A stretch of DNA of 64,000 nucleotides from Verrucomicrobiales bacterium (GTDB lineage Bacteria; Verrucomicrobiota; Verrucomicrobiia; Verrucomicrobiales; DEV007): assembly GCA_029213025.1 (NCBI GenBank), contig JARGOZ010000003.1, positions 58,753 to 122,752 on the forward strand, read 5' to 3'. The first letter of the stretch is position 1. Each line of letters opens with the position of its first letter. The notes below the pieces were generated by a model, which was not told the DNA's origin, did no database searches, and saw nothing but the letters and a program-made list of their open reading frames with translations. A program made the position numbers and the translations under genes. This document shows positions 18,829-26,807 of the stretch, in pieces.

Positions 18829-19752
18829 ATGACCAGAATAAATGACCTTCGCCAGGTGAGAGCCTTTGTCCAGGTTTGCGACTCCGGCAGTATTTCGGCA
18901 GCCGCCCGGGTTCTCGGTGTGCCCCAGCCCACCGTCAGTCGTCAGCTGCAGGCTTTGGAAAAGGTCTTCGGTCTGCCTCTGGTCCGCCGGGACACCCATA
19001 ATTTAAGCCTCACCGAAGCCGGGCGCACTCTACTTCCGGATGCTAAAAAGATGCTGGAAATCTCCGACCGGGTTGGGCAGAGCCTCACTGACGAACAGAA
19101 TAATCTTCAGGGTCATCTGCGCATTGTTTCCGTGGTGGATATCGGGCAATGGATCGCATCCCGGATTCTGGCGAAATTTTGTGCGCTTCATCCGGCGATC
19201 ACCGCCGAGCTTCATCTTATCAATCGTCCCACGAATTTCATTGAAGAGGGATTTGACTGTGGATTATTGATCGGTGAACCAATCGATGAAAGTCTTGTTG
19301 CCCGGCACATCGCCAATATGCCGAGAAGTTTGGTTGCTTCTCCGGGACTTTTAAAAAAACACGGAATCCCCGCTCGCCCCGACGATTTACAATCCCTGCC
19401 CTGGCTGGGTATTCTGCAGCCCCGTTTTCTGGCCAAAAGCCGTTTGCTATTGCGGTCCGCCGAACAGGAAGTAGAGCTGGATCAAAAGCCGACTCTGCTA
19501 CTCGACAGTATCACTGCACTGCGTGAAGCCGTCCGGGCCGACGCCGGTTTTGCTATTCTACCAAACTGGATAGCCGCAAAAGATCTGTCCGAAGGCACCC
19601 TGGTTTCTCTACTTCCATCCTGGAATGTGGCCAATATGAATATGTTTGTCAGCTATTCAACAGCCCGACAGATCCCCCGTCGTCTTCGCGCCTTCGTGGA
19701 CTTTGTGCGCGAGGAAGTTCCTCTATGGCTTGATACAAGAGACAGTTTGTGA
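18829..19752 (+). CDS. LysR family transcriptional regulator
   Basis: 307 residues from the ATG at 18829. An in-frame ATG at 18751 would add 26 residues ahead of the helix-turn-helix, which is unusual for LysR proteins. The wHTH is typical (LRQVRAFVQVCDSGSISAAA ... VPQPTVSRQLQALE) and is followed by a substrate-binding domain (about 90-295). It faces the RND efflux operon tail to tail with only 14 bp between, so it is not obviously its regulator by position. Its target is unknown. Confidence 0.88.
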   Translation: MTRINDLRQVRAFVQVCDSGSISAAARVLGVPQPTVSRQLQALEKVFGLPLVRRDTHNLSLTEAGRTLLPDAKKMLEISDRVGQSLTDEQNNLQGHLRIVSVVDIGQWIASRILAKFCALHPAITAELHLINRPTNFIEEGFDCGLLIGEPIDESLVARHIANMPRSLVASPGLLKKHGIPARPDDLQSLPWLGILQPRFLAKSRLLLRSAEQEVELDQKPTLLLDSITALREAVRADAGFAILPNWIAAKDLSEGTLVSLLPSWNVANMNMFVSYSTARQIPRRLRAFVDFVREEVPLWLDTRDSL

Positions 19753-19766
19753 GGGGAAGTATAGTT

Positions 19767-21191
19767 TCAATTTTGATTCGCCTGCTTTCTACCCAGCAAT
19801 TGCTGATAATACCGAAAAGAGGAGCCGAATGTTTCGTTGATAATGATAAAGAGAACCGGTAACAAAATCAGAGTGATCACGGTCGCGAAAATCACGCCGA
19901 ACCCGACTGATACAGCCATCGGTTTGAGAAACTGCGCCTGTGCACTGCTTTCCAGAAGTAAAGGAATCAAACCGAGAAAGGTCGTTATCGTAGTCAGCAG
20001 GATCGCACGGAATCTTTGCGGCCCCGCCTCAACTACAGCTTCCTGAAGCGTCATGCCCTCCGCTTTTAAATCGTCGATCCGGGATACCAGAACCAGTGAA
20101 TCATTTACGACAATTCCGGAGAGGGCCACAATACCGAACAACGAAAGTATCGAAACCGGGATCCCGATGATCGCATGCCCCAGCAATGCACCAATGATCC
20201 CAAAGGGAATGACCGACATGATGAAAAGCGGTTTGGTAAAAGACTTCAAAGGAATCGCCAACAAAATATAGATCAGAATGACCGAAAGCTTGAGCCCGTT
20301 GGTCAGCGATTGCATCGACCTGATTCGCTCTTCCGCATCCCCGCGTAACGCGATGTTTACTCCGGGGAAATGGGCCCGTAAATCGGGGAAGTAACTTTTC
20401 TCCAGCTCCGCGAGAATCTCATCGCCCGAGGTCACGGATTTGTCGACATCCGCCGTTACCGATACGATTCGATTGTAATCAGCGCGCTCAATAGCGGCGA
20501 GCGACTTGCCGAATTCCGTTTCCGCAACCAGAGAAAACGGCACGGCGGTTCCGTCGGAAGAGCGGACTCTCATTTCGCGCAGGGTGTTCAGCTCACCCCG
20601 GTCCGCTTCGGGATATCGCACCATCACTTTCACCTCATCCCTGCCCCGCTGAATCCTCTGACTTTCAATACCGAAAAAAGCGGATCGAATCGCGTTGGCG
20701 AGGTCGAGCCTGGTAAACCCGGAAGCCTGCCCGGTTTCTGTAATCGAGAGCTGTATCTCGGGCCGACCGGATTTGAAGCTGTCACTCACATCGTTGACTC
20801 CGGGATATTGGGAAATCACCTTTTTCAGCTCTTCCGCCGCCGCCTGCAAATCTTCGAGACTTTTGCTCTCCAGTTGTATTGACAGCGCCTGCCCCGGAGG
20901 CCCGGCGGTGCCGGCAAAACTGAGCGACTTCGAGCCCGCAATGGGACCGACCTCTTTTCTCCACCGTCGAACAATTTCCGCAGACGTGGTTTGCCGCGAC
21001 TCCGAAGTAGTCAGATTAGCTGATACCGTGCCCGAAGTATTGGAACTCGCCCCGATCCGGATGTGCCGAACTGCAGATTCTCCGGATTGTTTTTCTACTC
21101 CTGCATCAACCGTTTGCAGAGCATTTGAAATGGTAAACAAACCTTCGTGAAGCACATCCACCGGCAGCCCTTCTTCCAACTCGAGAGTCAC
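19767..21191 (-). CDS. RND efflux permease, C-terminal part (split by frameshift)
   Basis: 474 residues covering the second half of an AcrB/MMPL-like RND permease: the second large periplasmic loop (GLPVDVLHEGLFTISNALQT to about residue 280), then helices 8-12 (SVILIYILLAIPLKSF, SLFGIVALSGIVVNDSLVLV, AILLTTITTFLGLIPLL, PMAVSVGFGVIFATVITLIL). The open frame starts with a GTG that overlaps the stop of the N-terminal part. Joined to that part, the total of about 1,058 residues is the normal RND length with nothing missing, so this looks like one gene cut by an indel at 21216-21223. If the GTG is really used, a two-piece transporter is conceivable. Confidence 0.8.
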   Translation of the reverse strand: MTLELEEGLPVDVLHEGLFTISNALQTVDAGVEKQSGESAVRHIRIGASSNTSGTVSANLTTSESRQTTSAEIVRRWRKEVGPIAGSKSLSFAGTAGPPGQALSIQLESKSLEDLQAAAEELKKVISQYPGVNDVSDSFKSGRPEIQLSITETGQASGFTRLDLANAIRSAFFGIESQRIQRGRDEVKVMVRYPEADRGELNTLREMRVRSSDGTAVPFSLVAETEFGKSLAAIERADYNRIVSVTADVDKSVTSGDEILAELEKSYFPDLRAHFPGVNIALRGDAEERIRSMQSLTNGLKLSVILIYILLAIPLKSFTKPLFIMSVIPFGIIGALLGHAIIGIPVSILSLFGIVALSGIVVNDSLVLVSRIDDLKAEGMTLQEAVVEAGPQRFRAILLTTITTFLGLIPLLLESSAQAQFLKPMAVSVGFGVIFATVITLILLPVLFIIINETFGSSFRYYQQLLGRKQANQN

Positions 21192-22942
21192 GGTGATGTC
21201 ATCGGTAAATATATCGGGAAAAAGACGAAACGCAGAATCCCGGCCGGCAATAGAGATACCACAACGATGAGTCCACCTATAAAAATCGCGAGGGTGACAT
21301 AGCGAAACTTCAGAGAGAATTTAAGAACCGGTCGATACCAGTTCTCGACGCTCCATTGCAATCCATTGGCGATGGTGCCCTGAAACTTTTTCCATCCCCG
21401 GCCTATGAAATTCCGGGGTCGCTGGTTGACCTTAATATGAGCCAGGTGGGACGGCAGAATAAACTTTGATTCCACGAGGGAAAATATCAGACAAAAGATC
21501 ACCCCGGTCGCGATCTGCCCGAAGACATTCCCCAACATACCACTAACCTGCGTCAGCGGATAAAAAGCAGCAATAGTAGTTAACACTCCAAAAGTCGCCG
21601 GCGTGACCACCCGGGCCACCCCCTTCACCGTTTGGTCATCTTCACTGAGACCGCTGTTCTCCGGATCCTCTTTCTCGGAAAATACCGATTCGCCGATCAC
21701 GATAGCGTCGTCCACGATCAATCCTAACACCACAATAAAAGAGAATGCGGTGATCATATTGATCGAAAGATCAATACTGGACACGGGAAACAAGATGAGC
21801 GCACCCGCAATCGATACCGGAATGCCTATTGCCACCCAGAAAGCCAGTCTCAAATTCAGAAACAGACTGAGACTGATCAAAACCAGAATCACTCCCTGGA
21901 TTCCATTTCGAGTCAGCAACTGGAGACGGCTACGGATCGGCTCCGAGCCGTCTTTCCACGCAGTGAGCGTCACTCCTTCCGGAAGACCAAAGCGGCTTTC
22001 GTAATGCTCTATCAGTTCGACTGCCTGGGTCACCGCATTGATGATATCCTTTTTGCCATCCGTCGTGATTTGGAGACTTACAGACGGTTTACCATCGAAT
22101 CGGTGGAGATATTTTTGATCGACAAAACCATCCCTCACATCTGCCACATCACCGAGAAAGATCCGGGCACCGGAATTGGATATCCGCAGTGGCAGTTTGC
22201 GAAAATCCGCTGCGTTGTAAGCCTGGGAACGGGCCCGCAGGGAAATGTCACCACGGGGTGAGCGAAGCAATCCTCCGGACAGATCGATCGAGTTGGCGCT
22301 TACGGCACTGGCTACTTCGTTAAACGTGAGATTAAAGGTTCGTAATTTTTCCTCGGATACCTCTACGGAAATTTCATAGTCGCGAGCGCCTTCGGTATCG
22401 ACGGTATCGATATCGGGTTGTTTAAGAAGTTCATCGCGAACCGACCGGGCGGTTTCTTTTAGTACGGTCTCGGAAACATCGCCACTTACTTCGATCCACA
22501 TCACCGACTGGCGCTGTTCATTTTCCGTAATCACCGGATTCTCGGCCTGCTCCGGAAAGGTGGAAATGGCATCGACCTGGATCTTTACATCGTCGAGCAA
22601 TTTTGTGATCGGATAATCCTCCACCGCTTCTACTATCACATTGGCCGAACTGTCCGTCGATGTAGAGCGGATATGATCAACCCCGTCTACTCCCTGGAGC
22701 GCTTCCTCTATCTTGATGGAAACACCCCGCTCTACATCTTCGGGCACGCCTCCGTTGAAAGGCACAAATACAGAAACCGACTCCGGGGAAAAGGTGGGAA
22801 ACGCTTCTTTCCTAAGTGAAAAGGCATTTTGGATTCCCCAGACGAGAATCACTATCATAAACAGGTTGGCGACAACCGGATTGCCGACAAACCAACGAAT
22901 GAAGGAGTGATCCTTCGGATTATCCTCAGAGCCCCCGCTCAT
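21188..22942 (-). CDS. RND efflux permease, N-terminal part (split by frameshift)
   Basis: 584 residues: helix 1 (NPVVANLFMIVILVWGIQNA), the first periplasmic loop (PESVSVFVPFNGGVPEDVER to about 330), helices 2-6 including the proton-relay helix with two adjacent Asp (VVLGLIVDDAIVIGE), and helix 7 (YVTLAIFIGGLIVVVSLLPA). The frame then runs off into IYLPMTSP and stops. In the -1 frame the expected sequence DIFTDDITVTLELEEG continues directly. The coding strand reads TTTTTCCCGAT at this point; one more C would restore the frame. The start overlaps the adaptor stop by 4 bp (ATGA), so pump genes are coupled. Confidence 0.82.
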   Translation of the reverse strand: MSGGSEDNPKDHSFIRWFVGNPVVANLFMIVILVWGIQNAFSLRKEAFPTFSPESVSVFVPFNGGVPEDVERGVSIKIEEALQGVDGVDHIRSTSTDSSANVIVEAVEDYPITKLLDDVKIQVDAISTFPEQAENPVITENEQRQSVMWIEVSGDVSETVLKETARSVRDELLKQPDIDTVDTEGARDYEISVEVSEEKLRTFNLTFNEVASAVSANSIDLSGGLLRSPRGDISLRARSQAYNAADFRKLPLRISNSGARIFLGDVADVRDGFVDQKYLHRFDGKPSVSLQITTDGKKDIINAVTQAVELIEHYESRFGLPEGVTLTAWKDGSEPIRSRLQLLTRNGIQGVILVLISLSLFLNLRLAFWVAIGIPVSIAGALILFPVSSIDLSINMITAFSFIVVLGLIVDDAIVIGESVFSEKEDPENSGLSEDDQTVKGVARVVTPATFGVLTTIAAFYPLTQVSGMLGNVFGQIATGVIFCLIFSLVESKFILPSHLAHIKVNQRPRNFIGRGWKKFQGTIANGLQWSVENWYRPVLKFSLKFRYVTLAIFIGGLIVVVSLLPAGILRFVFFPIYLPMTSP

Positions 22943-24105
22943 AGCTTCGACGGGGTCACAATTTCGACCTCCTGGCCCTCTTGAAAGGAGGCGAGGGGCC
23001 GCTGAATCATACGCGGAGCACCGGGAATCACCGGTTCATCGATCCGGGCAATCAGGCTGGACGCCTGACGGGCGATAATTCTTATCGGTTGTCGTTTGAT
23101 TTTGCCTTTCGGATCGACGCACCAGATATAGGAATCCTCCACTACACTGCTCTCCGGAAGTTGGTAGACCTTTTCCAGCACCACACCGTCGATCCGGGCA
23201 TTCACAAAAGCTCCAATCGGAAGGACCTGCCCTCCGGGATCAAACGGATTTTCGATTTCGGCAATCACCTGTACCGTTCGGTTTTGCGTGTCGATCACCG
23301 GGTCAATCCGTTTGATTAATCCTTTCCATTCCAGACCGGGCCGGGCCGGAGCGGTCAACACAACTTCGATCGGCTGATCTTTGACTCGCTTCAAATCCAC
23401 GAGACTACTCTGTTCCGGCGTGAGCGGCAGGCGGACTTCAGCCCGCTCCCGTGCAATTAGGTTACCGAGAACGGCACCGACACTGACAACCTCACCCAAA
23501 CTGGCCGTCCGCCCTCCGACGATAGCATCGAAAGGAGCCGAAATCGTTGTCCGCTGCACATCCAGTTCCGCCTTGGCCTGTGACGCGAGCGCAGCTTCGA
23601 GGGCCACCTTGGCCGCTTCCAGTTGAGGAATTCGAAGAGTGAAATCCGGTGCCCGGGAGATAGAGCGCTTCATCAGAGACTGCCAGTCTTCCCTAGCCTG
23701 CTTCGACTTGGCCTCTTCCTCCGCGAGAGTACGACGGGCGGCCGATACGGCAGATTTTTGTTCCGCCAGAATGGTGTTGTAATCCGCCGGATTGATTTTT
23801 ACCAGCCAGTCTCCTTTGGAAACGAACTTTCCGACATCGAACTGAGGAGACAGCTCAATGATTTCGCCGCTCACCTGAGTGGAAAGCTCCGTTTCCAGAT
23901 AGCTTGTCGTATTTCCGAAAGACTTCACCTCCGGAGTGATACTCCCCGGCGTAAGCGTCACCACCTCGACCCGCGCAACGGCTTTTGGGGGAGTGACCGT
24001 TTGAGGAGGTTTTTTACTCTTCACCAGCAAAACAGCCAGCCCGATCGCCCCGGCAAGAACTACTGGAGCGAGAAGGATATTGAGAATTAAGCGGGCAATC
24101 TTCAT
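22939..24105 (-). CDS. RND efflux periplasmic adaptor (HlyD/MFP family)
   Basis: 388 residues with an N-terminal membrane anchor (ILNILLAPVVLAGAIGLAVL), a split lipoyl domain (SGEIIELSPQFDVGKFVSKG and TISAPFDAIVGGRTASLGEV) around an alpha-helical hairpin rich in Ala, Lys, Glu and Gln (about 115-185), and a beta-barrel/MP domain (EVVLTAPARPGLEWKGLIKR, TVQVIAEIENPFDPGG). It is the membrane-fusion partner of the RND permease encoded downstream. No outer-membrane TolC-like gene is in this operon, so the pump must borrow one from elsewhere. Confidence 0.92.
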   Translation of the reverse strand: MKIARLILNILLAPVVLAGAIGLAVLLVKSKKPPQTVTPPKAVARVEVVTLTPGSITPEVKSFGNTTSYLETELSTQVSGEIIELSPQFDVGKFVSKGDWLVKINPADYNTILAEQKSAVSAARRTLAEEEAKSKQAREDWQSLMKRSISRAPDFTLRIPQLEAAKVALEAALASQAKAELDVQRTTISAPFDAIVGGRTASLGEVVSVGAVLGNLIARERAEVRLPLTPEQSSLVDLKRVKDQPIEVVLTAPARPGLEWKGLIKRIDPVIDTQNRTVQVIAEIENPFDPGGQVLPIGAFVNARIDGVVLEKVYQLPESSVVEDSYIWCVDPKGKIKRQPIRIIARQASSLIARIDEPVIPGAPRMIQRPLASFQEGQEVEIVTPSKL

Positions 24106-24250
24106 GTTTTGGGAGTGACAGTCACCAGCATTCCGACCCTGAAAGACGGCGGACTGAAATTTGGATTACAGTATTTCCAGACGGTTGAGTGAATTCAATC
24201 TCTTATTTGGAAAAACGCCTTGTTAAACCGGGATATTTCGGGCGACGGGA

Positions 24251-25465
24251 TTGTCGCAACTCCTTGATTTATCTCAGAAAAAAATCGCGGATTACACGCA
24301 GTCTACACGCGATTTTCAATTTGCTTCACCATCCGTTAAACACCTAATTAGCAATGTGCCGGAAAAGAAAAAGAAAATAACTCGTGCAACCGGAAATTCT
24401 CAAGCTCGGGAAAGCGAAGGCAGATTGCGAGTATTTCTGAGCTATTCGCGAGTTGACGGTGAGGAGGCATTCAAAAAAGTCGCCAGTGCTTTCTCAAAAC
24501 TAAATTACAGGGTTTTCAGTGATCAGGAAATCGGAGGGGGCACCGCTTTTACCGACGCTATAAAAACCTTTATCAGCCATTCTCATATCTTCGTAGCTCT
24601 CCTCACCAAAAGCGCGGGGGAACGTCCGTGGATTCATCAGGAAACCGGATTTGCTATGGCACGAGACATTCCCATCTATCTGATCAAAGTAGCAGGAGCC
24701 AATTATCCTACGGAGATGGCATCACAAATACAGGTAGTAGAAGTGGATGAAGACCTCTCTAATTTAGAAGATCAGTTGAAGAACAATCCCCTCGAAGCTC
24801 TGCTGAAATCGAAAAAAAATCAGGTCCCGGAGGTGATAAAAATAGCAGAATGGCCGGAACATCGAGCTGAGTGGCTGGCAGACTATGCAGAAAAAGTACA
24901 GTTAATGGGGCGCCCCGGTAAAGTTCGGCAAATTGGCGGTGTATCATCTTTTTCTATACCAAACGCACATATCAACGCAGACATATGGAATAAACGAGAT
25001 CAGGAGAACACCCGCTCGGAATTAGGAAGGCACATGCTTCGAAGAGAACGGCAGGCCCTGGAATGGCACGCAAAACGAGCCGGATGCCGTCTCATGATAG
25101 GACCCAGAATTCTGCAGGATCAAGACGCGGAACGCGTGCGAACACGACTCGAAATCCTCAAAGAATTTGTAACTGATTTTGAAGATATCGAAAAACTGGA
25201 AATAGCGGTCGCGCCTCACGGGGTTGATAATTGGAATGTCACAATGGTAGGAGACTGGTTTGTTGCCGAATCAATGGCCCCGAGATCCACTGGCTATAGA
25301 CATACCGTATTCAATTGGCACGCCCCCTCAGCAAAAGCATGGGTAAAGCGATTCGATGATGAGTTTTCCGAGTTAACAAATGGAATAGATCCCCACTCTG
25401 ATGGCCATCGAGATCATTTGGTACGAATCATCGATGAGCAGATAGCGGCATTTGCCGGGAAATAA
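24251..25465 (+). CDS. TIR domain protein with an unrecognised C-terminal domain
   Basis: 404 residues if the TTG at 24251 is used; no good ATG is available before the domain, and a GTG at 24356 is an alternative start. The TIR domain spans about 59-165: LRVFLSYSRVDGEEAF (strand A), NYRVFSDQEIGGG, then SHIFVALLTKSAGERPWIHQ followed by ETGFAMARDIPIYLI. Glu131 in this last block sits where NAD-cleaving bacterial TIR domains have their catalytic Glu. A charged linker leads to a C-terminal domain of about 150 residues (RRERQALEWHAKRAGCRLMI ... GDWFVAESMAPRSTGYRHTV) that I do not recognise; it may sense a signal or bind a nucleotide. No cognate defence genes flank it. Role as an immune effector is inference. 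Confidence 0.75.
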   Translation: MSQLLDLSQKKIADYTQSTRDFQFASPSVKHLISNVPEKKKKITRATGNSQARESEGRLRVFLSYSRVDGEEAFKKVASAFSKLNYRVFSDQEIGGGTAFTDAIKTFISHSHIFVALLTKSAGERPWIHQETGFAMARDIPIYLIKVAGANYPTEMASQIQVVEVDEDLSNLEDQLKNNPLEALLKSKKNQVPEVIKIAEWPEHRAEWLADYAEKVQLMGRPGKVRQIGGVSSFSIPNAHINADIWNKRDQENTRSELGRHMLRRERQALEWHAKRAGCRLMIGPRILQDQDAERVRTRLEILKEFVTDFEDIEKLEIAVAPHGVDNWNVTMVGDWFVAESMAPRSTGYRHTVFNWHAPSAKAWVKRFDDEFSELTNGIDPHSDGHRDHLVRIIDEQIAAFAGK

Positions 25466-25562
25466 ACATTCCACACCTGCCCATCGACGAGCTCCCATAA
25501 ATCCGTGGAAACGGCTTCGGGAAACCCCGGCTTACAGGATGGTCGAATCGAACTGAATTGGC

Positions 25563-26801
25563 CTACACAGGCTCCAACCCGGTCATCGTCGTTTTCCCGG
25601 TGCCGAAACCATCCACTTCCAGGCCGAGACGCTGCAGCATGGAAACGTACAAATTAGGCAGCGGCGCGTTATTTGTCTGATCAAAAGCGAGGTGCTGCCC
25701 GTGGCGGAAACCACCTCCCGCGAGGAGTACCGGCAGGTTTTTGGTATCGTGACTGCTGGCATTCCCCAAATTGGAACCAAATAGGACCATAGTGTTATCG
25801 AGCAGGCTGCCACCCTCTTCCCGACTCGAAGCCAGTTTATCAAGAAAGGTTGCAAACTCCTGTATGATCGCGGATTCCACTATCGTTAGCTGACGAATCT
25901 TTTCCGGATCCCGCCCGTGGTGGGACAAATTGTGGTAGTCGATTTCTATACCCGGAATCACCGGCACAGAATTCATTCCCGTCTGGTTGTAGGTAATAAA
26001 GCGGGTCGAATCCGTTTCCAAAGCGAGATGCATGATTTCATACTTCAGCCGCATTTTCTCAACGATTTTATTGCGGTCTGTCTCATCACGGACCGCTTTC
26101 CGATCCACTTGAGGTTTCGGCTTTTTCTGCCAGTCCTCCGCTTTGACAAGACGCCGTTCCGCTTCACGCACCGCTTCGAAGTATTGATCCAGTTTGTCCC
26201 GGTCGCGACCGGTGAGACGTTTTGAGAGGCTTTTCGATTTTTCGAGAACCGCATCGAGAACGCTTTGTCCGTCCCGCACGCGGCGAAGCTGCTCAGCCTG
26301 TTCGGCGGGTTTCCCGGTGAGAAACAGCTTCTGAAAAACTTCAGAGGGTCGGGTGTAGGCCGGAACCTCTACTCCGCTTCTCGACCACGAAAGACCCGGC
26401 CCCGCGCTGCTCAACGCCAGCGAAGCATAGCGGGTTTCGCTGCCCAGCTCTTCGGCTGCATATTGATCCAGTGAAATCGAATTCCGGAAACCGGCACTGT
26501 TGGGATGCGGAGCCGTGGTGAGAAAAGATTTGTAGGAATCGTGCCCTCCCCCGACTTCCGGATTGGATACCCCGGAAAGAATCGTAAATTGTTCGCGCTG
26601 CTTCTCCAACAGCTTCAGATAAGGCGTCATGGCATAGTCCCGACCGGACGTTTCCGGAATCATATTGGGACCGTGCAACCCGAGAGCGATATTGATACAT
26701 ACCATGCGTCGGCGCGGAGTGACCGGAGCTGCATTGACGGCTTCCAGAAAGGGCAGGGCCAGAGTAACTCCGGCACCTCTTAATATAGTTCTTCGATTCA
26801 T
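25563..26801 (-). CDS. DUF1552 family exported protein
   Basis: 412 residues with a Tat-like leader (MNRRTILRGAGVTLALPFLE). Family blocks: INIALGLHGPNMIPETSGRD, SLDQYAAEELGSETRYASLA, RYLTYNQ-like FITYNQTGMNSVPVIPG, and LDNTMVLFGSNLGNASSHDT followed by KNLPVLLAGGGFRHGQH. DUF1552 proteins are related to DUF1501/sulfatase-like folds and are almost always encoded with DUF1587/1592 cytochromes, as here (6-bp gap). Reaction unknown. Confidence 0.93.
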   Translation of the reverse strand: MNRRTILRGAGVTLALPFLEAVNAAPVTPRRRMVCINIALGLHGPNMIPETSGRDYAMTPYLKLLEKQREQFTILSGVSNPEVGGGHDSYKSFLTTAPHPNSAGFRNSISLDQYAAEELGSETRYASLALSSAGPGLSWSRSGVEVPAYTRPSEVFQKLFLTGKPAEQAEQLRRVRDGQSVLDAVLEKSKSLSKRLTGRDRDKLDQYFEAVREAERRLVKAEDWQKKPKPQVDRKAVRDETDRNKIVEKMRLKYEIMHLALETDSTRFITYNQTGMNSVPVIPGIEIDYHNLSHHGRDPEKIRQLTIVESAIIQEFATFLDKLASSREEGGSLLDNTMVLFGSNLGNASSHDTKNLPVLLAGGGFRHGQHLAFDQTNNAPLPNLYVSMLQRLGLEVDGFGTGKTTMTGLEPV

Positions 26802-26807
26802 GATATA

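Noticed and set aside
21188..21223. Programmed -1 frameshift in the RND permease
   Set aside because: The site CTTTTTC does not fit a slippery heptamer with both tRNAs re-pairing, and RND pumps are not known to use one.
25470..25550. Terminator after the TIR gene
   Set aside because: The GC-rich segment has no stable hairpin with a following T-run.
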